Assembly: GCA_027625915.1 (NCBI GenBank)
Contig: JANTQA010000057.1
Coordinates: 8,680,001-8,744,000, forward strand
Length of the DNA: 64,000 nt
Source: Anaeramoeba flamelloides
Lineage: Eukaryota; Metamonada; Anaeramoebidae
Direction: 5' to 3'
Shown here: piece after piece, positions 33,620 through 46,440 of the stretch
Layout of the letters: each line of letters starts with the position of its first letter
How positions within the stretch are numbered: position 1 is the stretch's first letter
The notes under the pieces: generated by a model
What the model saw: the letters and a program-made list of their open reading frames with translations, nothing else
Database searches by the model: none
Told to the model about the DNA's origin: nothing
Position numbers and translations under genes: made by a program

Positions 33620-34945
33620 AATAATTTTTTTATTTTTTTTTTTTTTATTTTTGAAGAGAGAAAATTGCTTTTCTCCGGTGTGCCCTAATTTCTAAACTTT
33701 TTTTTAGAAATTTTGTTAAAGAATCACAAATTTTATTATCACTTACTAATGATAATATATATGATGAATTTCTTTTTATTAATAATATCTCCGATATTAT
33801 TAATTTTTTTATTTTTTTTCAAAAAATTCAGATATCCAGATTTTTTCGATTTATTTTATAGGCCGGACAGTCCCATAAAAAATGATCGAAATCTTCAATG
33901 ATATCAATATTTAACTTTTCTTTACATAAATCACAATTTTTATTTTTATTTTTACTTGTTACATAAGAGTACCTATTTAAACAATTAGTAAAATTTCGAA
34001 ATTTTAGAATTGTTTTTTGAAGCTTTCCAGTTTAAATATTTTTTGTTGTTTGAAATTGCAATTTTGTTGTTTTATAATTTTTAGATATTGTTGAACTTTC
34101 CAACTAGGTGAATTTTCCAATTTGGTTAATCGAAAAACTTTTAATTCTAAATCTAATAATTTTAATCCCTTAGTGTGCCAATTAATATTTTCATTTTCCA
34201 ATTTTCGAAAATTTAGTATTGTTTTTTAATTTTTTTTAAATTTAAGAAATCTAATTTTTCTATCAATTTATATTTTCTTCGGTATATTTTTTAATCTAGC
34301 GAGATCAATTTTTTGCTTCAGTTTTATAAATTAATCGAGGTGAATGGATATTAATTTGTAAGAAATTTGTGACTGTTTTATTGATAAATCTATCAATTCT
34401 TTCAAAAATCATTTTGTTTCAAGTCAAATATTTCAAGACCATAATAAAGTTGACTTAAAATGAGAGCTTTGAAAGAAGTTATTTTGACTCCATTGTTGAG
34501 TTTATTTTGTTGAAACAATCGATTAAGTGTTTCCAAGGACTTTTCTACTTTTTTGAAATTATATTCAAGATGTGTGTTTTTTTTCAAACCAAATCCCAAG
34601 ATAAAAAAATATCTTTTAATTCTTTTTTTATATTTGGTTTTTTTTATTATGTGGGTTCATCCCGAATCTTTTTATTATTTCAAAAATCCTTTCTAAATTA
34701 ATTTTTAGAGAGATTAATGGCCCTTTCATAATAAGAATAAGATCATCTGCATACATTTGAACATGAACAGCTAAAGTTTTTAACTTTTCTAGTAGGAAAT
34801 GAGATATAAATGCGAAAAGAATTGGTGATAAGGGATCTCCTTGATAAACTCCAATTCCTTCTTTTTTGTAATATCTCAAGAGCCAATTTTTAATTGTTTC
34901 ATTTTTGATAAATTTTTTAATAGATTGATATATTAACAAATAATT
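33620..34945 (-). mobile_element. LINE (non-LTR retrotransposon), 5'-truncated, RT palm to zinc knuckle
   Basis: On the minus strand 34939-34628 encodes part of a reverse transcriptase. It has the GIGVYQGDPLSPILFAF motif and the catalytic QMYADDLILI box. Then 34599-34402 gives the post-RT signature KITSFKALILSQLYYGLEIF. Near 33960-33850 it encodes CDLCKEKL, then EDFDHFLWDCPAY, a CCHC zinc-binding end as in RT-associated zf-RVT domains. An A-rich tail follows near 33655-33620. All parts are in the expected order, but several stops and frame changes separate them. The 5' part including the endonuclease is missing, as is common for LINE copies. The starts offered by the frames are not real ATGs. 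Confidence 0.85.
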
Positions 34946-35142
34946 TTTTTATTATAATAAATAACTTTAATTTATAAAAATATTTATTTTAAAAATTTGA
35001 TTTTTTATCGGCCAATGATTTTGAAATGGAGTTTACTATTGGAATTAAACACAAATTGAAGAAAGATTATCTAATATTAAAAATAACACCAATTTCCACT
35101 TACACAAGATCCACTCCCCAATTTCAGTGATGATTAACCTTA

Positions 35143-35690
35143 AGATGTACAATCCCTAAAATTTGAAAAAAGATTATTTTGAGTTGGGTGTATTGACTTG
35201 TTAATTTGGTTCTTATCTGATCGTTCTTGTGCTTTCTAAGGGTTTTTATAGTTATTCAAAATGTCATTTTTTAACAATTTATTTTTTTTTTTTTGAAATC
35301 CAAATAAAGAGTGCAAGGTTAATAGATTGGTAGGTGTTATAAAATAAATTTAGATTTTTGTGTTATAGAAGAAAATCTTGATTTAATTTTTCATCAATTA
35401 ACTGAAAGGATAAAAAAAAAAATTAAAAGCTCCAAATAAAACCAAACTTAAAGCAAAAATTTCATTCAAAAACCCACAAATCACATTTTATTATAACTTA
35501 ACTTCTGATATATTAGTTCTTACACTCTTTAATCCATTATCAAAAAAAAAAATATTGTCAAAAATTGCCATTGTGAACAACTCTGAAAACCCATAACAAG
35601 CACAAGATCGATCAGATAAGAACCAATTTAACAAGTCACCGCACTTGAAACAAAATTATCTCTTTTTCAACTTTCAGGGATTGTAAACCT
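35143..35690. mobile_element. Family B fold-back element, copy 3 (548 bp)
   Basis: Ends are AGATGTACAATCCCTAAAA and TTTCAGGGATTGTAAACCT, with TA on both sides. Inner words GATCGTTCTTGTGCTT and AGCACAAGATCGATCAG pair. Confidence 0.8.
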
Positions 35691-36157
35691 TAACTCTAGT
35701 CTTATTATCAAAAAAAAAAAAAAAAAAATTTTAGATTGATTGAAATTTTTTTAACTAAAAATTTGGAAAATTGTGGGTTTTTAAAAGACGTATAAAGAAC
35801 TTTAAAGTAACATCAAGAATTTATGAAATATATAAAAATAAAAATTATTTTTCTAATATTTCATTTTTATTATATTTTTTCTCTTCAAATCAATGCTAAG
35901 AACAAACAACAGAATCGTACTAATACCAATGGTAGTACACCGCAAAAAATCAACCATTACCCCAAAATTATGATTCAATTAAACTTATTGATCTTAAGGG
36001 AGTAGCCACAGTAAAGGAAAATTTTTCACTTTTTGGCAATTCTGAAAAGGATCAGAAAATAACATTTTTTACTTTGGTTGTAACTCATTGATTTTTATTA
36101 TTTAAAGTACTTCATTCATTAGATTTTTTAAATTTTTTTTTCAGGTCTCAAAGAAAT

Positions 36158-36252
36158 TGCCACAATAGAATGTTGAGTTGAATTGCAAAAAATAGTGTTT
36201 TGAAAGTTGAATAACTTTTCTTTTATCCTTCTCTCAACATTCTATTGTGGCA
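36158..36252. repeat. Perfect 20-bp inverted repeat in family D
   Basis: TGCCACAATAGAATGTTGAG at 36158-36177 pairs perfectly with 36233-36252 across a 55-base loop. This is unusually exact for the neighbourhood and suggests a site kept by selection or a recent fold-back event. Confidence 0.75.
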
Positions 36253-36815
36253 TTTAATTTTTTTCATTTTTTATTTTTTCATCATTTTTGAGATTTTTTT
36301 TAATCCTGATAACATAAAGCAATTAGAAATATTTTTTTATTAGTGGCATTTGGGATTAATGGATTTTGTTTAAAATGAACAACAACATTACAATTGAAAG
36401 AATCATAAAAGGAAACATAAATGGGACTTAAATAGCTAGAAGAATTCCAAAATTAGAATAATTAAGTCAAATTATTACTTATTAGGATTTTAAATCATTT
36501 CGTTTAGTGGAATTGGAGAAGTGAATATGATTATATGTTATCAAAGTTTAAAACACAAAATAGCCACAAGTTTTATTCAAAAAATCTGAAATTATCTTCT
36601 CCCAAAAAAAAAACTAAACCCCATTCCAAAAATTTGGACATATCAGAAAATCAAAAAATAGGCAAAACAAAAAACTCAATTTATTATATTTTCCCAAACA
36701 TAATATAAAACCATATTTAAATAACATAGTATTAATGGTTTTTTAAGTAATCATTTTCATCCAAATATAAGAAAACAATATAAAATAAAAAATCAAAACA
36801 AGTCTATCCAAAAAA

Positions 36816-37019
36816 ATGAAACGAGCTGAAATGAAAGAGTTTGAACAAAAAAATATATTGGTAGATTTGTTAAAATTACACCAACAATGGTTGATCGATC
36901 AAATGATAAGATACCATGCACAGGTTGTATGTGGATTTTTCAATTTTTTGAAACTCAACACTAACATTCTATCAACCATCTATAAAAAAATTTCAGATCT
37001 AACTAAACAGATTAAGTAA
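36816..37019 (+). CDS. Small hypothetical protein inside family D element
   Basis: The 67 residues have ordinary composition and start MKRAEMKEFEQKNILVDLLK. There is one possible amphipathic helix in the first half and a C-terminal KKISDLTKQIK. The ATG has an A-rich upstream context common in AT-rich protists. I recognise no family. It may be a passenger, a transposon accessory frame or chance; the codon composition, less poly-A/T than the surroundings, is the only support. Confidence 0.3.
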   Translation: MKRAEMKEFEQKNILVDLLKLHQQWLIDQMIRYHAQVVCGFFNFLKLNTNILSTIYKKISDLTKQIK

Positions 37020-37375
37020 CTGAAAAATTGGAAATGAAAACAAAAACAAAAAAAGACAAAAAAATGAAATAGTTTGTTGAATTAAAATTAATTTCGAATT
37101 GGATGTAAATCATGCTATTGTTATTTTTTCAACTGTTTAAAATGTGTCCAAATTAATGGAATTAAGTTTATTTTAATAAAAAAATAATAAAAAAAAACTA
37201 TTCTATCAATATAATCTCAATTTTTTTATTGTTGAACATTACTAAAAAAAAAATATCAAATAATTTTTTTAAAAAAATTTTTAGAGAATCTACGATCACA
37301 CGCCATAAAATAAAATGTTATTATCTCATCTCTCTCAAATTTTTATCATGTCTTATGGTGTAGCTACTCCCTTAA

Positions 37376-39190
37376 TTCTTGCGAACAAAAACAATTCAAG
37401 TTATAAAAAAAAATTATCAAAAAAGAAATAAAGGATGCTTAATCAATAGATTATAAACAGATTTAGAAACCCAAAACAAAAAAAGAAATCAAAGTAATTT
37501 TAGATCAAGAGATCGATTTCAATGAACGATTTGTTAGGGGTTGAAAAGATAAAACATATTCTAAATTTCATGGCCTAAAAAGTTGACAAGTTTGAGTTGG
37601 TAGAATAATTCAGCCAAAGATCATAATTCAAAATTGATCAAAATCTAAAATATCAACAAACTTAATAGGTACTTTAAAACAAAGAACGATTTACCATTAT
37701 TCACATAATAAATTGCTGAAGTTAGATAAATTTGGAAAAGAATAAGTATTAATTTTTTTTTTTTTATCTTTTCTTTTTAATCTTTTGTTTGAAAAAATAC
37801 CAAAAAATTCTTGATTGTAGTTTATTTCAAATATCCACAATTTCAAAAATAGTATTAAAAAATAATGACCCAAGAGCTTATTGTCATAATTTTAAGGATA
37901 AATCTTCTTCAAACAAATATTAAATACAAAAAGATGGTTTTCCCAATAACAATTTGTGAAAAAAAGTTGAACACATTTTTTAATAGTGAGCTTTAATAGA
38001 ACTTAAAAACAAAAAATAACATCAATTAAAAAAGGAAAAAAATTAACTTTGACAAATAATAAATTATTATTAGTTCTAATCAAATCAACAAATAGAATGC
38101 AGATCGACTTGATTATTAAAATCCAAAGGTTAATTTTTGATTTCTCAAAAATACAGTGATGAGAATAAAACGTGTACAGAGAATATAATTAGTGTTTCCA
38201 AATATAATCCATGCTTTTTTTCTTCTTGTTTCAATGCAACATTAAATTTACTATCCAAATAGTATACCTGAGTTGATATCAATTTGAAAATAAAGGTCTG
38301 GTTATTTTCAGTAAATTATAAATTCGGAATTGAATTTGTTCAAAATTTTTTTGTTTTTTTGATGTGAAAAATTTCTCAAAAATTAACTCTTTTTTTTGAG
38401 ATACATTTTCCAATTTGATCCTTCATTTTTAGAATTTGGTTTTAAAGAAAAGAACTTTAAGAAATCGATACCATATTTTTTTAGGGTTTATTGTTGGTTT
38501 CTTTGATGGGTTGATGTATAGGTCTTCTAGAAACAAAAAAACACACTTTTTATTTTGAAACCCTGATTAAAATTTTCTGCACACCTTATTTTAACTCTAG
38601 TAGTCAATTTTTTCAACAAATTTTAATATTTGAGCAATCCAAGTACAACCCTAAATCAACCAAAGTATTATAAAAACTGGTTCTTTTGGTTGATCCGATA
38701 TTTTGTCATTCAGCTTTTATTTTTTCTTTTCTTAAGGTTTATCTAAAATAAAGCCACCATAGAGAACTTACGAATTAAAATATCAGTGAACTAATATCTT
38801 TATCTCTTGAGATCCAAAAGAACAAATAAAATTTCAGAAATATTGGAAAAAGAAATTTTGTCAGATCAGATACTTAATTGGAAGATAGTAGGAAAAATCA
38901 ACAATCCCAACCATGTTTATTCTAATAGAGGAATTGTCTAGTTTTCAATAAAAAGCTCTGAAAAAATGGACTTAATTTGAGATCTCCAAAATTAGATTAA
39001 TCAGATTTCGATATTAAAGTGGATTCAAAGATTTTTTTAATGGTTTGATTGAAAATAATAAAATAGATTATTATTTGAAGTTAATTTGATATATTCCTTG
39101 AATGATTTGACTTTTCATTTTCAGTAAGGTTCATTATTAAAAATATTGTTGAACTTTTTTTCTCGAACTGTTACTATTATTATATGACAA
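37376..39190. other. AT-rich intergenic region, no gene seen
   Basis: No open frame above background, RNA gene or clear repeat is visible. Confidence 0.45.
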
Positions 39191-39357
39191 ATCTTTATTA
39201 AATTTTTTTACCTAAATTTAATAGGGATTAGAGAAAATTTGTTGCTAATTACTTAGATTTGAAAGCCCTTTTTATTTTCAATATTAAATCTATTTCAATT
39301 TAAGGAATCCTTATTTAGAAAATGGTCAAAAAAAAAATAATAGAGACCAGTCCCTTA
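39191..39357. mobile_element. Family C element, truncated copy 3
   Basis: The right end AATAGAGACCAGTCCCTTA and interior words ATTACTTAGATTTGAAA match copy 1. The left inverted end is missing. About 165 bp remain. Confidence 0.55.
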
Positions 39358-39504
39358 TTTTAAAAACTCATATATAATTTTCTTGAATCTTCTAAAAATA
39401 CACAAAAAATAAAATAAACACATTATGTTGATTATTTCATTGTTTTGTTCTAAGTACCAGATCAATCATTTGTTCTCAAAACAAGATCTTTTCAGGGGGT
39501 TTTT

Positions 39505-40950
39505 TGAAAAACAAATTAATTTCTTTTTTGCTTTTTGTTTTTTGGGATCTTTTTTACTTATTAGGTTTGTTTGAAACAAAAAGAAAATTTATGTTTGTTT
39601 TTGTTTTGTTCCTTAATTTATGAGTTTATGAAATCTTTTTAGGTTTTTATAAAAACGTAAAAGGAAAAATAAAACCACAATAGAAAATAATAAGTTAATA
39701 TCTATTTCTTGTTTTAAAAATTATTTCAATTTATAAACCTTTCTTTTGAAACCAAACCTAAAATTAGATAATTGGTTTGATCTTCAATTTCGATGGTTTT
39801 TAATGGATTGATTGAATTGTTAAATTTTAGATAATTAGATAAATATTTTGATATTTTTTTAGATAATTGATAGATTGATAAAGTTGAATAGAGTTTAGAA
39901 TTTATTAGAAAGTGAATTGGATGATTTGATATTCATTTTATGTTGTTCAATATTTTTTTTTAGTAATCTTAAGTAGAAAAGTTTTGAGAATAGCGAAGTG
40001 AAGGAAATTTTTGATTTTTATTTGTTAATTTTTTATAAAAGAGAAAAAAAAAAAAGTTAGCTTTTCTGGTATTAAAAACAATAATAATTTATAATTAAGC
40101 AATTAATTTGATTGACTATTTCAGGTTAGGGCGTATAGCTCAGTGGTAGAGCAATTGACTGCAGATCAATAGGTCCGGGGTTCGACTCCACGTGCGCCCT
40201 TTTTTTCCCTTTTTTTATCTTTTTTTCAAAGACTTATTCTTCTTCTTTCAAATTAGTGAAGAAAAAAGAAAAATAGATCAAAAGAAAATACTTTTTTAAA
40301 AAGAAAGAAAAAAAATTTTTTTTCTTATTTTTATTTTTTTTTCTATTTTATTTTTAAGGGGTAACTTTGGATCAATATAATTTTTAAAATCAAATAATTC
40401 AAAAATGTAGCTACTCCAATTATCTCCTTCTCAATTAAGATATTTGTTTCTGAAAAGAAGAAAACTGAAAAACAAAAACTCACAATTGTGCTTTGGGTTC
40501 ACTACCTCAGAAGTTTTTTTTATTTCCGTAAACCCCTTTAAATTTTTAATTGATCAATTTTAAATTACTTTTTGCTCACCGTTTGGATTAAAATTTTCAA
40601 AATTTTTTGTTGTGTTTTCAAATTTCCTTTTTTCCCAAAAACAAACTGTTATACAATTTTTAAATAAGTACAATTATAAAATAAAATTAGAATATATATT
40701 TTTTTACAAATAAAAGATTTTTTTTTTTTATCTAACCCCAAAATAGGTTATTATTTTTGTTTTTCATCAATATTTGTTCACTAAAATTTACTTAAATTAT
40801 TTGATTGTATTTTTTTGAAAAACTAAAAATATGTTCTAACAAAAAATTGAAATAACGAAAAATTCAGGCTTTTAGAAAAAAAAAAAGTATAGAAAGAGTC
40901 AACAATACCAACTTTTACCCCTTTTTTGAAAAAATGAACTTTAAAACTTT
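39505..40950. repeat. tRNA-Cys unit 1
   Basis: The sequence upstream of the tRNA, from about 39505, is shared with units 2-4. The stretch after about 40352 (TAACTTTGGATCAATATAA and onward) is shared with unit 4 at 54320-54880, not with units 2 and 3. It preserves the empty site of the family B element of unit 4. Confidence 0.75.
40129..40200 (+). tRNA. tRNA-Cys (GCA), copy 1
   Basis: The 72-base gene has a perfect cloverleaf: acceptor GGGCGTA/TGCGCCC (one G:T pair), D arm GCTC/GAGC, anticodon stem TTGAC/ATCAA around CTGCAGA, and B-box GGTTCGACTCC. The discriminator is T, as in eukaryotic tRNA-Cys. There is no intron. A seven-T run begins at 40200 and should stop RNA polymerase III. It is identical to the other three copies. 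Confidence 0.97.
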
Positions 40951-43619
40951 TCTTAATTATAAACATTAGAAAAAAAATATTATATAGATAATTTTTAATG
41001 ATTTTTACTAATTATTATTATTATTTTGGGATTAAATTAATTAAATCTAAATTCTATTCTTTCATATAAAATTTAGAAAAATACTTTATTGAGAAAAAAA
41101 AATGTTTCAAATTTGAAATTTATCTTTGTTATCAGTTTCAAACAAATCCACTATGTAGTTCTACAATTCAAAAATTTCAGAAATATCAGCTCAAGATAAG
41201 GAAAAAGAGTTTTATTAAAAAATGAATCATAAGGTTGTTTATGAACTAATTGTATTGTTTTTAGCTTGATCTCTAATATTCGATTCATAAAAATGAAATT
41301 AAAAAAATCAACAATTAAAAAATTACATAACTTATTTGGTTACAATCACTGATTTCTCCTTTGATTTATTAAACATCGAAAATAAATTGTATTGATTTTT
41401 ATTTGGAATTATGGATTTCTTCAATTCAATGATTTCCACAAATGGATTCAAATAAAACTTGGGAACTGAAATTACATTTGCCATAAATTGTAACAGATAT
41501 TAATACCAGACAAAACTTTTGTGAATCCAATCTCTTTAAAAATGATTTTTATTAAGAGAAATTATATTCCTTCAAATTAATCTCAATAAATAATAAAGAA
41601 ACACATTGTATTTCAGACGAACATTTTATTTTGAAAAAAAAGATTTTTGAATCTTCCATTTTCTTGAAGAATGTGAGATTGATGAAATAATTCATAACCC
41701 TCAAATTATGTTAAAGAAAATTTATTTAGAGATACCATTTTTCATTTGAAAAAAAAGATATCTGTTCGAAATGTTTTTTTCAATTAAAAATTATAATATT
41801 TTCAATTAAATATCTTCTCAATAATACAATCATTATAATTTTCATATGATCATACTTTTTTGAAATATCTGATTTTTATTGCCAATGTATTTTTTTTGCA
41901 TGACTAAAATCGTATTTAATAAGTTTAAAGTAACTTGAGTCAAGAGAACTTACTTAAATTTTAATTTTCAGTTTAGTTTTGATAATTTACAAGTTTGGTA
42001 AACGTACTTGGGTTAAATTCAACATCTTTATCATTTTCTCACAATACCTTGTTATATTAACTTTGAAAAAATATAAACTTCCTTTTCCTCTACTTTCTAG
42101 AGTATCCCAATCAGAATCTATATATTTGAATTTTCTTTTGTAAATTCATTTCTTGTCTTTGGACGTTTAAAAGTGAAAGTTTAACTATTTGATTTTTGGT
42201 TGTTGTTTTTTAAAGCAAAAAGTTCCTTTTTACATTCCCATATAATACATTTCTGATCAGAATAGTTAATTTTTAACTTTTTATATTTGTTGATATTTTT
42301 TTGGTATTATTTTTTGGAAAGAAATTCCAAAAGAAAGAGATATATTTAAACCCAAAATAAAAATTACTTTTGGGTGTTTTGTTTTAAATTTTTAATTTTC
42401 TTTTCTTTTTGAGATCTTTACTATTAATTGTAAAATAAAAAGATCAAAAATTTCATTCAGCTTTCCAAAATAATCACCTACCAAGTAGAATAAAATAAAT
42501 CATCAAAAGTTCCCAATTCTATTAGAGAAAAATAATAATTTAAACTGATTTATGGAATTAAAAAATGGAAATTTTACTCGGCTTTTATTAAAAAGAATTT
42601 TTTTGGAAAGCTAAATGAAAATTTTGTTCTATTTATTTTGCAACATATAGTAAGTTCGAATCTAATAAATTTTGTTCTATGTTATTGACTTTTTGTATTT
42701 CGACAAGTATAGTAATTCACCCAATGAGTTCAACATTAATTTTCAATAATCACATCTGATTGCTACAATAACCAAGCGATGAGACAATAATACCAATCGA
42801 ATCTCTCTTGATCAAAATTATGAAATTGAAATTGTCTAATTATCTTAGTATATCGAGTACATACATTGAAATTCTATCCAAGGGATAATTAGACATTATT
42901 TATATTCTCTTGATTATTAGTATTGAAAAGTTCTAGAGTGTTTGAGTGGATCTTTCAAATTTGGAAATTGAATTTATCTTGTTGTTATAATTTTTGTTGT
43001 ACCCAACAAATTAAAAATTCAAAAGTTATTAATTATTTTTAAAGTCAATTAAAAAAGGTTTAATTTTTTGTGAAATTTAAAAAAAACTTTTGTTTTTGAT
43101 TTAAATTAAATTAATTTTTATGAAAGAAAAAAATTACAAAAAATATTATCTTGTTTTTTACTGTTTGAACCAGTAAAATTGAAAAATTGTGAGAAAATAA
43201 CTTTTACATATTTTAACCTTTCCAACTCAAAATTAAAGATATTTCAAAATACAAATCCAAAAACTTTCTGTAAAAATAATAGAAAATCTTCTTTCTAAAC
43301 TTACTTTCTACTTCATTTTAAACTATTCTAGAATTTAGGAGAATGATATAAATATAATTATATATTAATCCCAAAGTAAGAGAAATAAAAGGAGTCGATA
43401 ACTTTGTTAATTTACCTTGTTTTGTATGAGAATTTTATGAAGTTTTTTGATAAAAGAATATTTTTTTAATTGTTTCCAAAAAAACCTAAAAATTGAATTA
43501 TTTTGTCTTTCCTTAAATTATAATTATTTTAAAATTTTTTTTGGGTTTATTAAAGAGTATTTCAGTACACATAGGTTTAAAATTTGGAAATTTTTTGAAT
43601 ATAATTGGATATTTTTGGG
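40951..43619. other. Spacer between tRNA-Cys units 1 and 2
   Basis: Positions 41550-41850 match the 5' part of units 3 and 4 (GAATGTGAGATTGATGAAAT). It is therefore a displaced piece of unit 2, separated from it by about 1.8 kb of unrelated AT-rich DNA. No gene is seen. Confidence 0.5.
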
Positions 43620-45520
43620 TTTTTTTAAGAAAAAAATTAATTTCTTTTTTACTTTTTGTTATTTTTGAATATTTTTACTCATTGGATCTCTTTAAAACAA
43701 AAAGATAATTTAAGTTTATTTTCGTTTTGTTCGTTAGAGTATTATTTTGTTGAAGTCTTTTGTTGGTATTTTATAAAAACGTAAAAAGTAAAAAAAAGAT
43801 ATTAAAAAAATAATATTTAGTATTAATTTTATATTTCGGTTATTGAGAGAAGTGAAATGTGTAAATCTTTGATTTGAAACCAAATCTAAAATTAGATAAT
43901 TGGTTTGGTCTTCAATTTCGATGGTTTTTAATGTATTGAATGAATTGTTAAATTTTAGATAATTCGATAAATATTTTGATAATTTTTTTTATTGGATGAT
44001 TGATAAAGTTGAATAAAGTTTAGAATTTATTAAATATTGAAATTTTTGATTTTACAGATTATATATAATGGTACTCTATATTGTTTCTATAAACTTAAGT
44101 TGAAAGTTTTTGATATATTCGTTATTATTTGTTTTTATTTGTTAATTTTTGATAAAATTGAAAAAAAAAAGAAAAAAAAAAATTGTGCTTTTTTAGTATT
44201 AAAAACGATAATAATTTGTAAATAAACAATTAATTTGATTGACTATTTCAAGTTAGGGCGTATAGCTCAGTGGTAGAGCAATTGACTGCAGATCAATAGG
44301 TCCGGGGTTCGACTCCACGTGCGCCCTTTTTTTCTCTTTTTTATCCTTTTTTCAAATACTTATTCTTCTTCTTTCAAATTAGTGAAGAAAAAAAGAAAAA
44401 TAGATCAAAAGAAATTACTTTTTAAAAGGAAAAAAAAATTATAATCTTGTTTTTATTTTTTTTTTTTCCATTTTTAAGGGACTTTTGGATCAATAGACTT
44501 TTCAAATCAAATAATTTAAAAATGGTATTTCAAATTTAATTTCTGATTTTTTTTGGTTTTTATATTTCTATAAATTGTAAAATAAAATCTAGTCACACAA
44601 TCTTCTTATTTGAAAGAATTCAAACAAATTTTTGACAAAATTAGATAACAAAAAACAGTCAACTATCTTAATTTCATGTTGGTTAGAATTAAAGTTAATT
44701 GAAAATTGTTTGTTTTTTTTGTTTATTTATTATTTTTTATTACAAGATTTTGATTGAATAAAAAACTTCTTTGGGTACTTCAGAAACACTTGAAAATGAA
44801 AATAATTGATTACAAATCAAACCAAAGAATTTTCTAGTTAGTCAAAAAAAAAGGAGTGATCATGAATGAGATAAGCCTATTTTTTGACTCTTGATTCATT
44901 CACAGTCTCAATAATTTTTTTGTGAACAACTATTTTCCAGATTGGGATTTTAAATAAAGATTGAGAGTTTACTTGCAACAAAGTTTTATTACAAGATTTT
45001 CAACATAAAAATCAATAAAAATAAATCATCCTGAAAAAATAAATAAACAAGTCCTGAGCTGTGAAAAATAGAAAATAAATGATACTGGTATTTTTTTTCT
45101 TAATGTTAATTTTGCTTCTTAAATTTTCCAACAATTATGATTTTATGGAAACATGTTTAAAACCGTTACATTCTGATATTAGGCAACTTCTTTATAAAAT
45201 TGGTTAAAGAGATAATTTCAAAATAATAATCTAAAATTAATTATTTATAATTCGAAAAAGCAAATAAATGGCAATTGATACTATTCTAAAACCTACGATC
45301 TGATATTTTTATATTTGATAACGATACATTTACATATCAATTCTTATTTTTACCTTGAAGTTATTATTTATTTGTGAAAATTTCAGGTATATTAGTTAAC
45401 TTTTCTATAACATTCAAAAATATTTTCTTCCATATTCAAATTGACAAATAAAGTAATAATTTTATTAATAATATATAAAACTTATTTTTAATGTTATTTC
45501 CAGAAATGAATTATTATTTT
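43620..45520. repeat. tRNA-Cys unit 2
   Basis: It aligns nearly base for base with unit 3 from the tRNA to about 45510. Shared anchors include GGAGTGATCATGAATGAGAT and GAAACATGTTTAAAACCGTT. Identity falls off sharply after CCAGAAATGAATTATTA. Confidence 0.85.
44256..44327 (+). tRNA. tRNA-Cys (GCA), copy 2
   Basis: The 72 bases are identical to copy 1, followed by a T run. The 30 bases upstream (TTAATTTGATTGACTATTTC) are conserved among all four copies. Confidence 0.97.
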
Positions 45521-45611
45521 TTGAACATTTTTTCAAATTATTTTTTTTTACTGATTATATTTTGGCACTTATTTCATTTGTAAAGTTTTTTTTATAATGG
45601 AGATCCAGAAA

Positions 45612-45910
45612 CGTTTGGTAAAAATGTGTTATTCTAATGTTATTGAAATTGTGAAAATGATTTTAGGAAAATCATATTCATGTCTCTTGGAATTTTATTT
45701 GATCTTTATTTCGGAGATCAAAATGAGTATTCTTGTTATTTTCTTCAATTGTCACTAAGAATATGAGCATTTCAATTTTGAAGAAAATATATATATATAT
45801 TCATTTTATTCCTGACCTATAATCAAATATTCTTTGAAGAGTATTATTCTACTTATTTCTGATGTATTTTTAAAGAAAATTTAAAAAAATAATTGATAGT
45901 TGGAAAAATT
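45612..45910. mobile_element. Diverged, internally deleted family E copy
   Basis: The segment follows the order of the right half of the 32137-33595 pair: TAATGTTATTGAAATTGTG, then GAAAATCATATTCATG, then TTTCAATTTTGAAGAAAAT, then TATTATTCTACTTATTTC. It has many changes and a missing middle. Confidence 0.5.
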
Positions 45911-46249
45911 TTATTTTCATCTTTTACTAAAACAAAGTATTTATTAAAAAAAAATTCATTTTCATCCAAAGGAAACAAAAATATTCAAACTAATGGTTTG
46001 TATGCTAATAATTATAGTTTAAACGTTAAAATAAAACAATTAGAAAAAATAAGTACTTTTTTATGTTCTAAAGATCAATTTTTAAATAAGGGTATACACC
46101 TTTAGTTCATAACTTTCTGAATTGGAAAAGTAAAAAAACAAAAAATAAAAAATCAAATTAACACATTTTTAATTTTGGAGCTTGTTCAAAAAAGCTAATA
46201 AATTTTTTATTTTGTGTAATTTAAGATATGAGTTTTAGAATTCCTCTTG

Positions 46250-46440
46250 TTTTCCAAAGTGTTTTTTTTTAATTCGCGAAATAAACCGAAAATTTAGTTA
46301 ATTTTCGATTTATTTTTCAAATTAAAAAAAACGAATTTAGGTTTTCTATAATTCAAAAGAATTGAGTTTAATCTTTGTTTTTACTCTATTTTTTTGAATC
46401 CAGGAAAATCTAGGCACTCTAAGGTACTTTCCTGAATTCC
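46250..46440. repeat. Family G double-hairpin repeat
   Basis: AATAAACCGAAAATTTAGTT pairs with AATTTTCGATTTATTTTTC. TTCAAAAGAATTGAGTTTAA pairs with TACTCTATTTTTTTGAA. It abuts the 3' end of a LINE fragment. Confidence 0.5.

Larger units (their letters stand above)
35994..37375. mobile_element. Family D element, 1.38 kb, TTAA-flanked
   Basis: TTAAGGGAGTAGCCACAGTAA at the left and GGTGTAGCTACTCCCTTAA at the right form imperfect inverted ends, with TTAA at both edges. The ends resemble family C only in TTAAGGGA. It carries one plausible small frame (36816-37019) and one perfect internal hairpin (36158-36252). It could be a non-autonomous element or a vehicle with a passenger gene. Confidence 0.65.

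Noticed and set aside
33713-33901. Hydrophobic 62-codon frame on the + strand
   Set aside because: Antisense of the LINE 3' coding end; not a membrane protein.
34628-34939. RT segment as an active gene
   Set aside because: The apparent start is TTG, the 5' half of the domain is absent and the downstream parts lie in other frames; it is a fossil fragment.
45893-46105. 70-codon frame between family E remnant and LINE fragment
   Set aside because: It overlaps the end of an element remnant and resembles no protein; composition is background.
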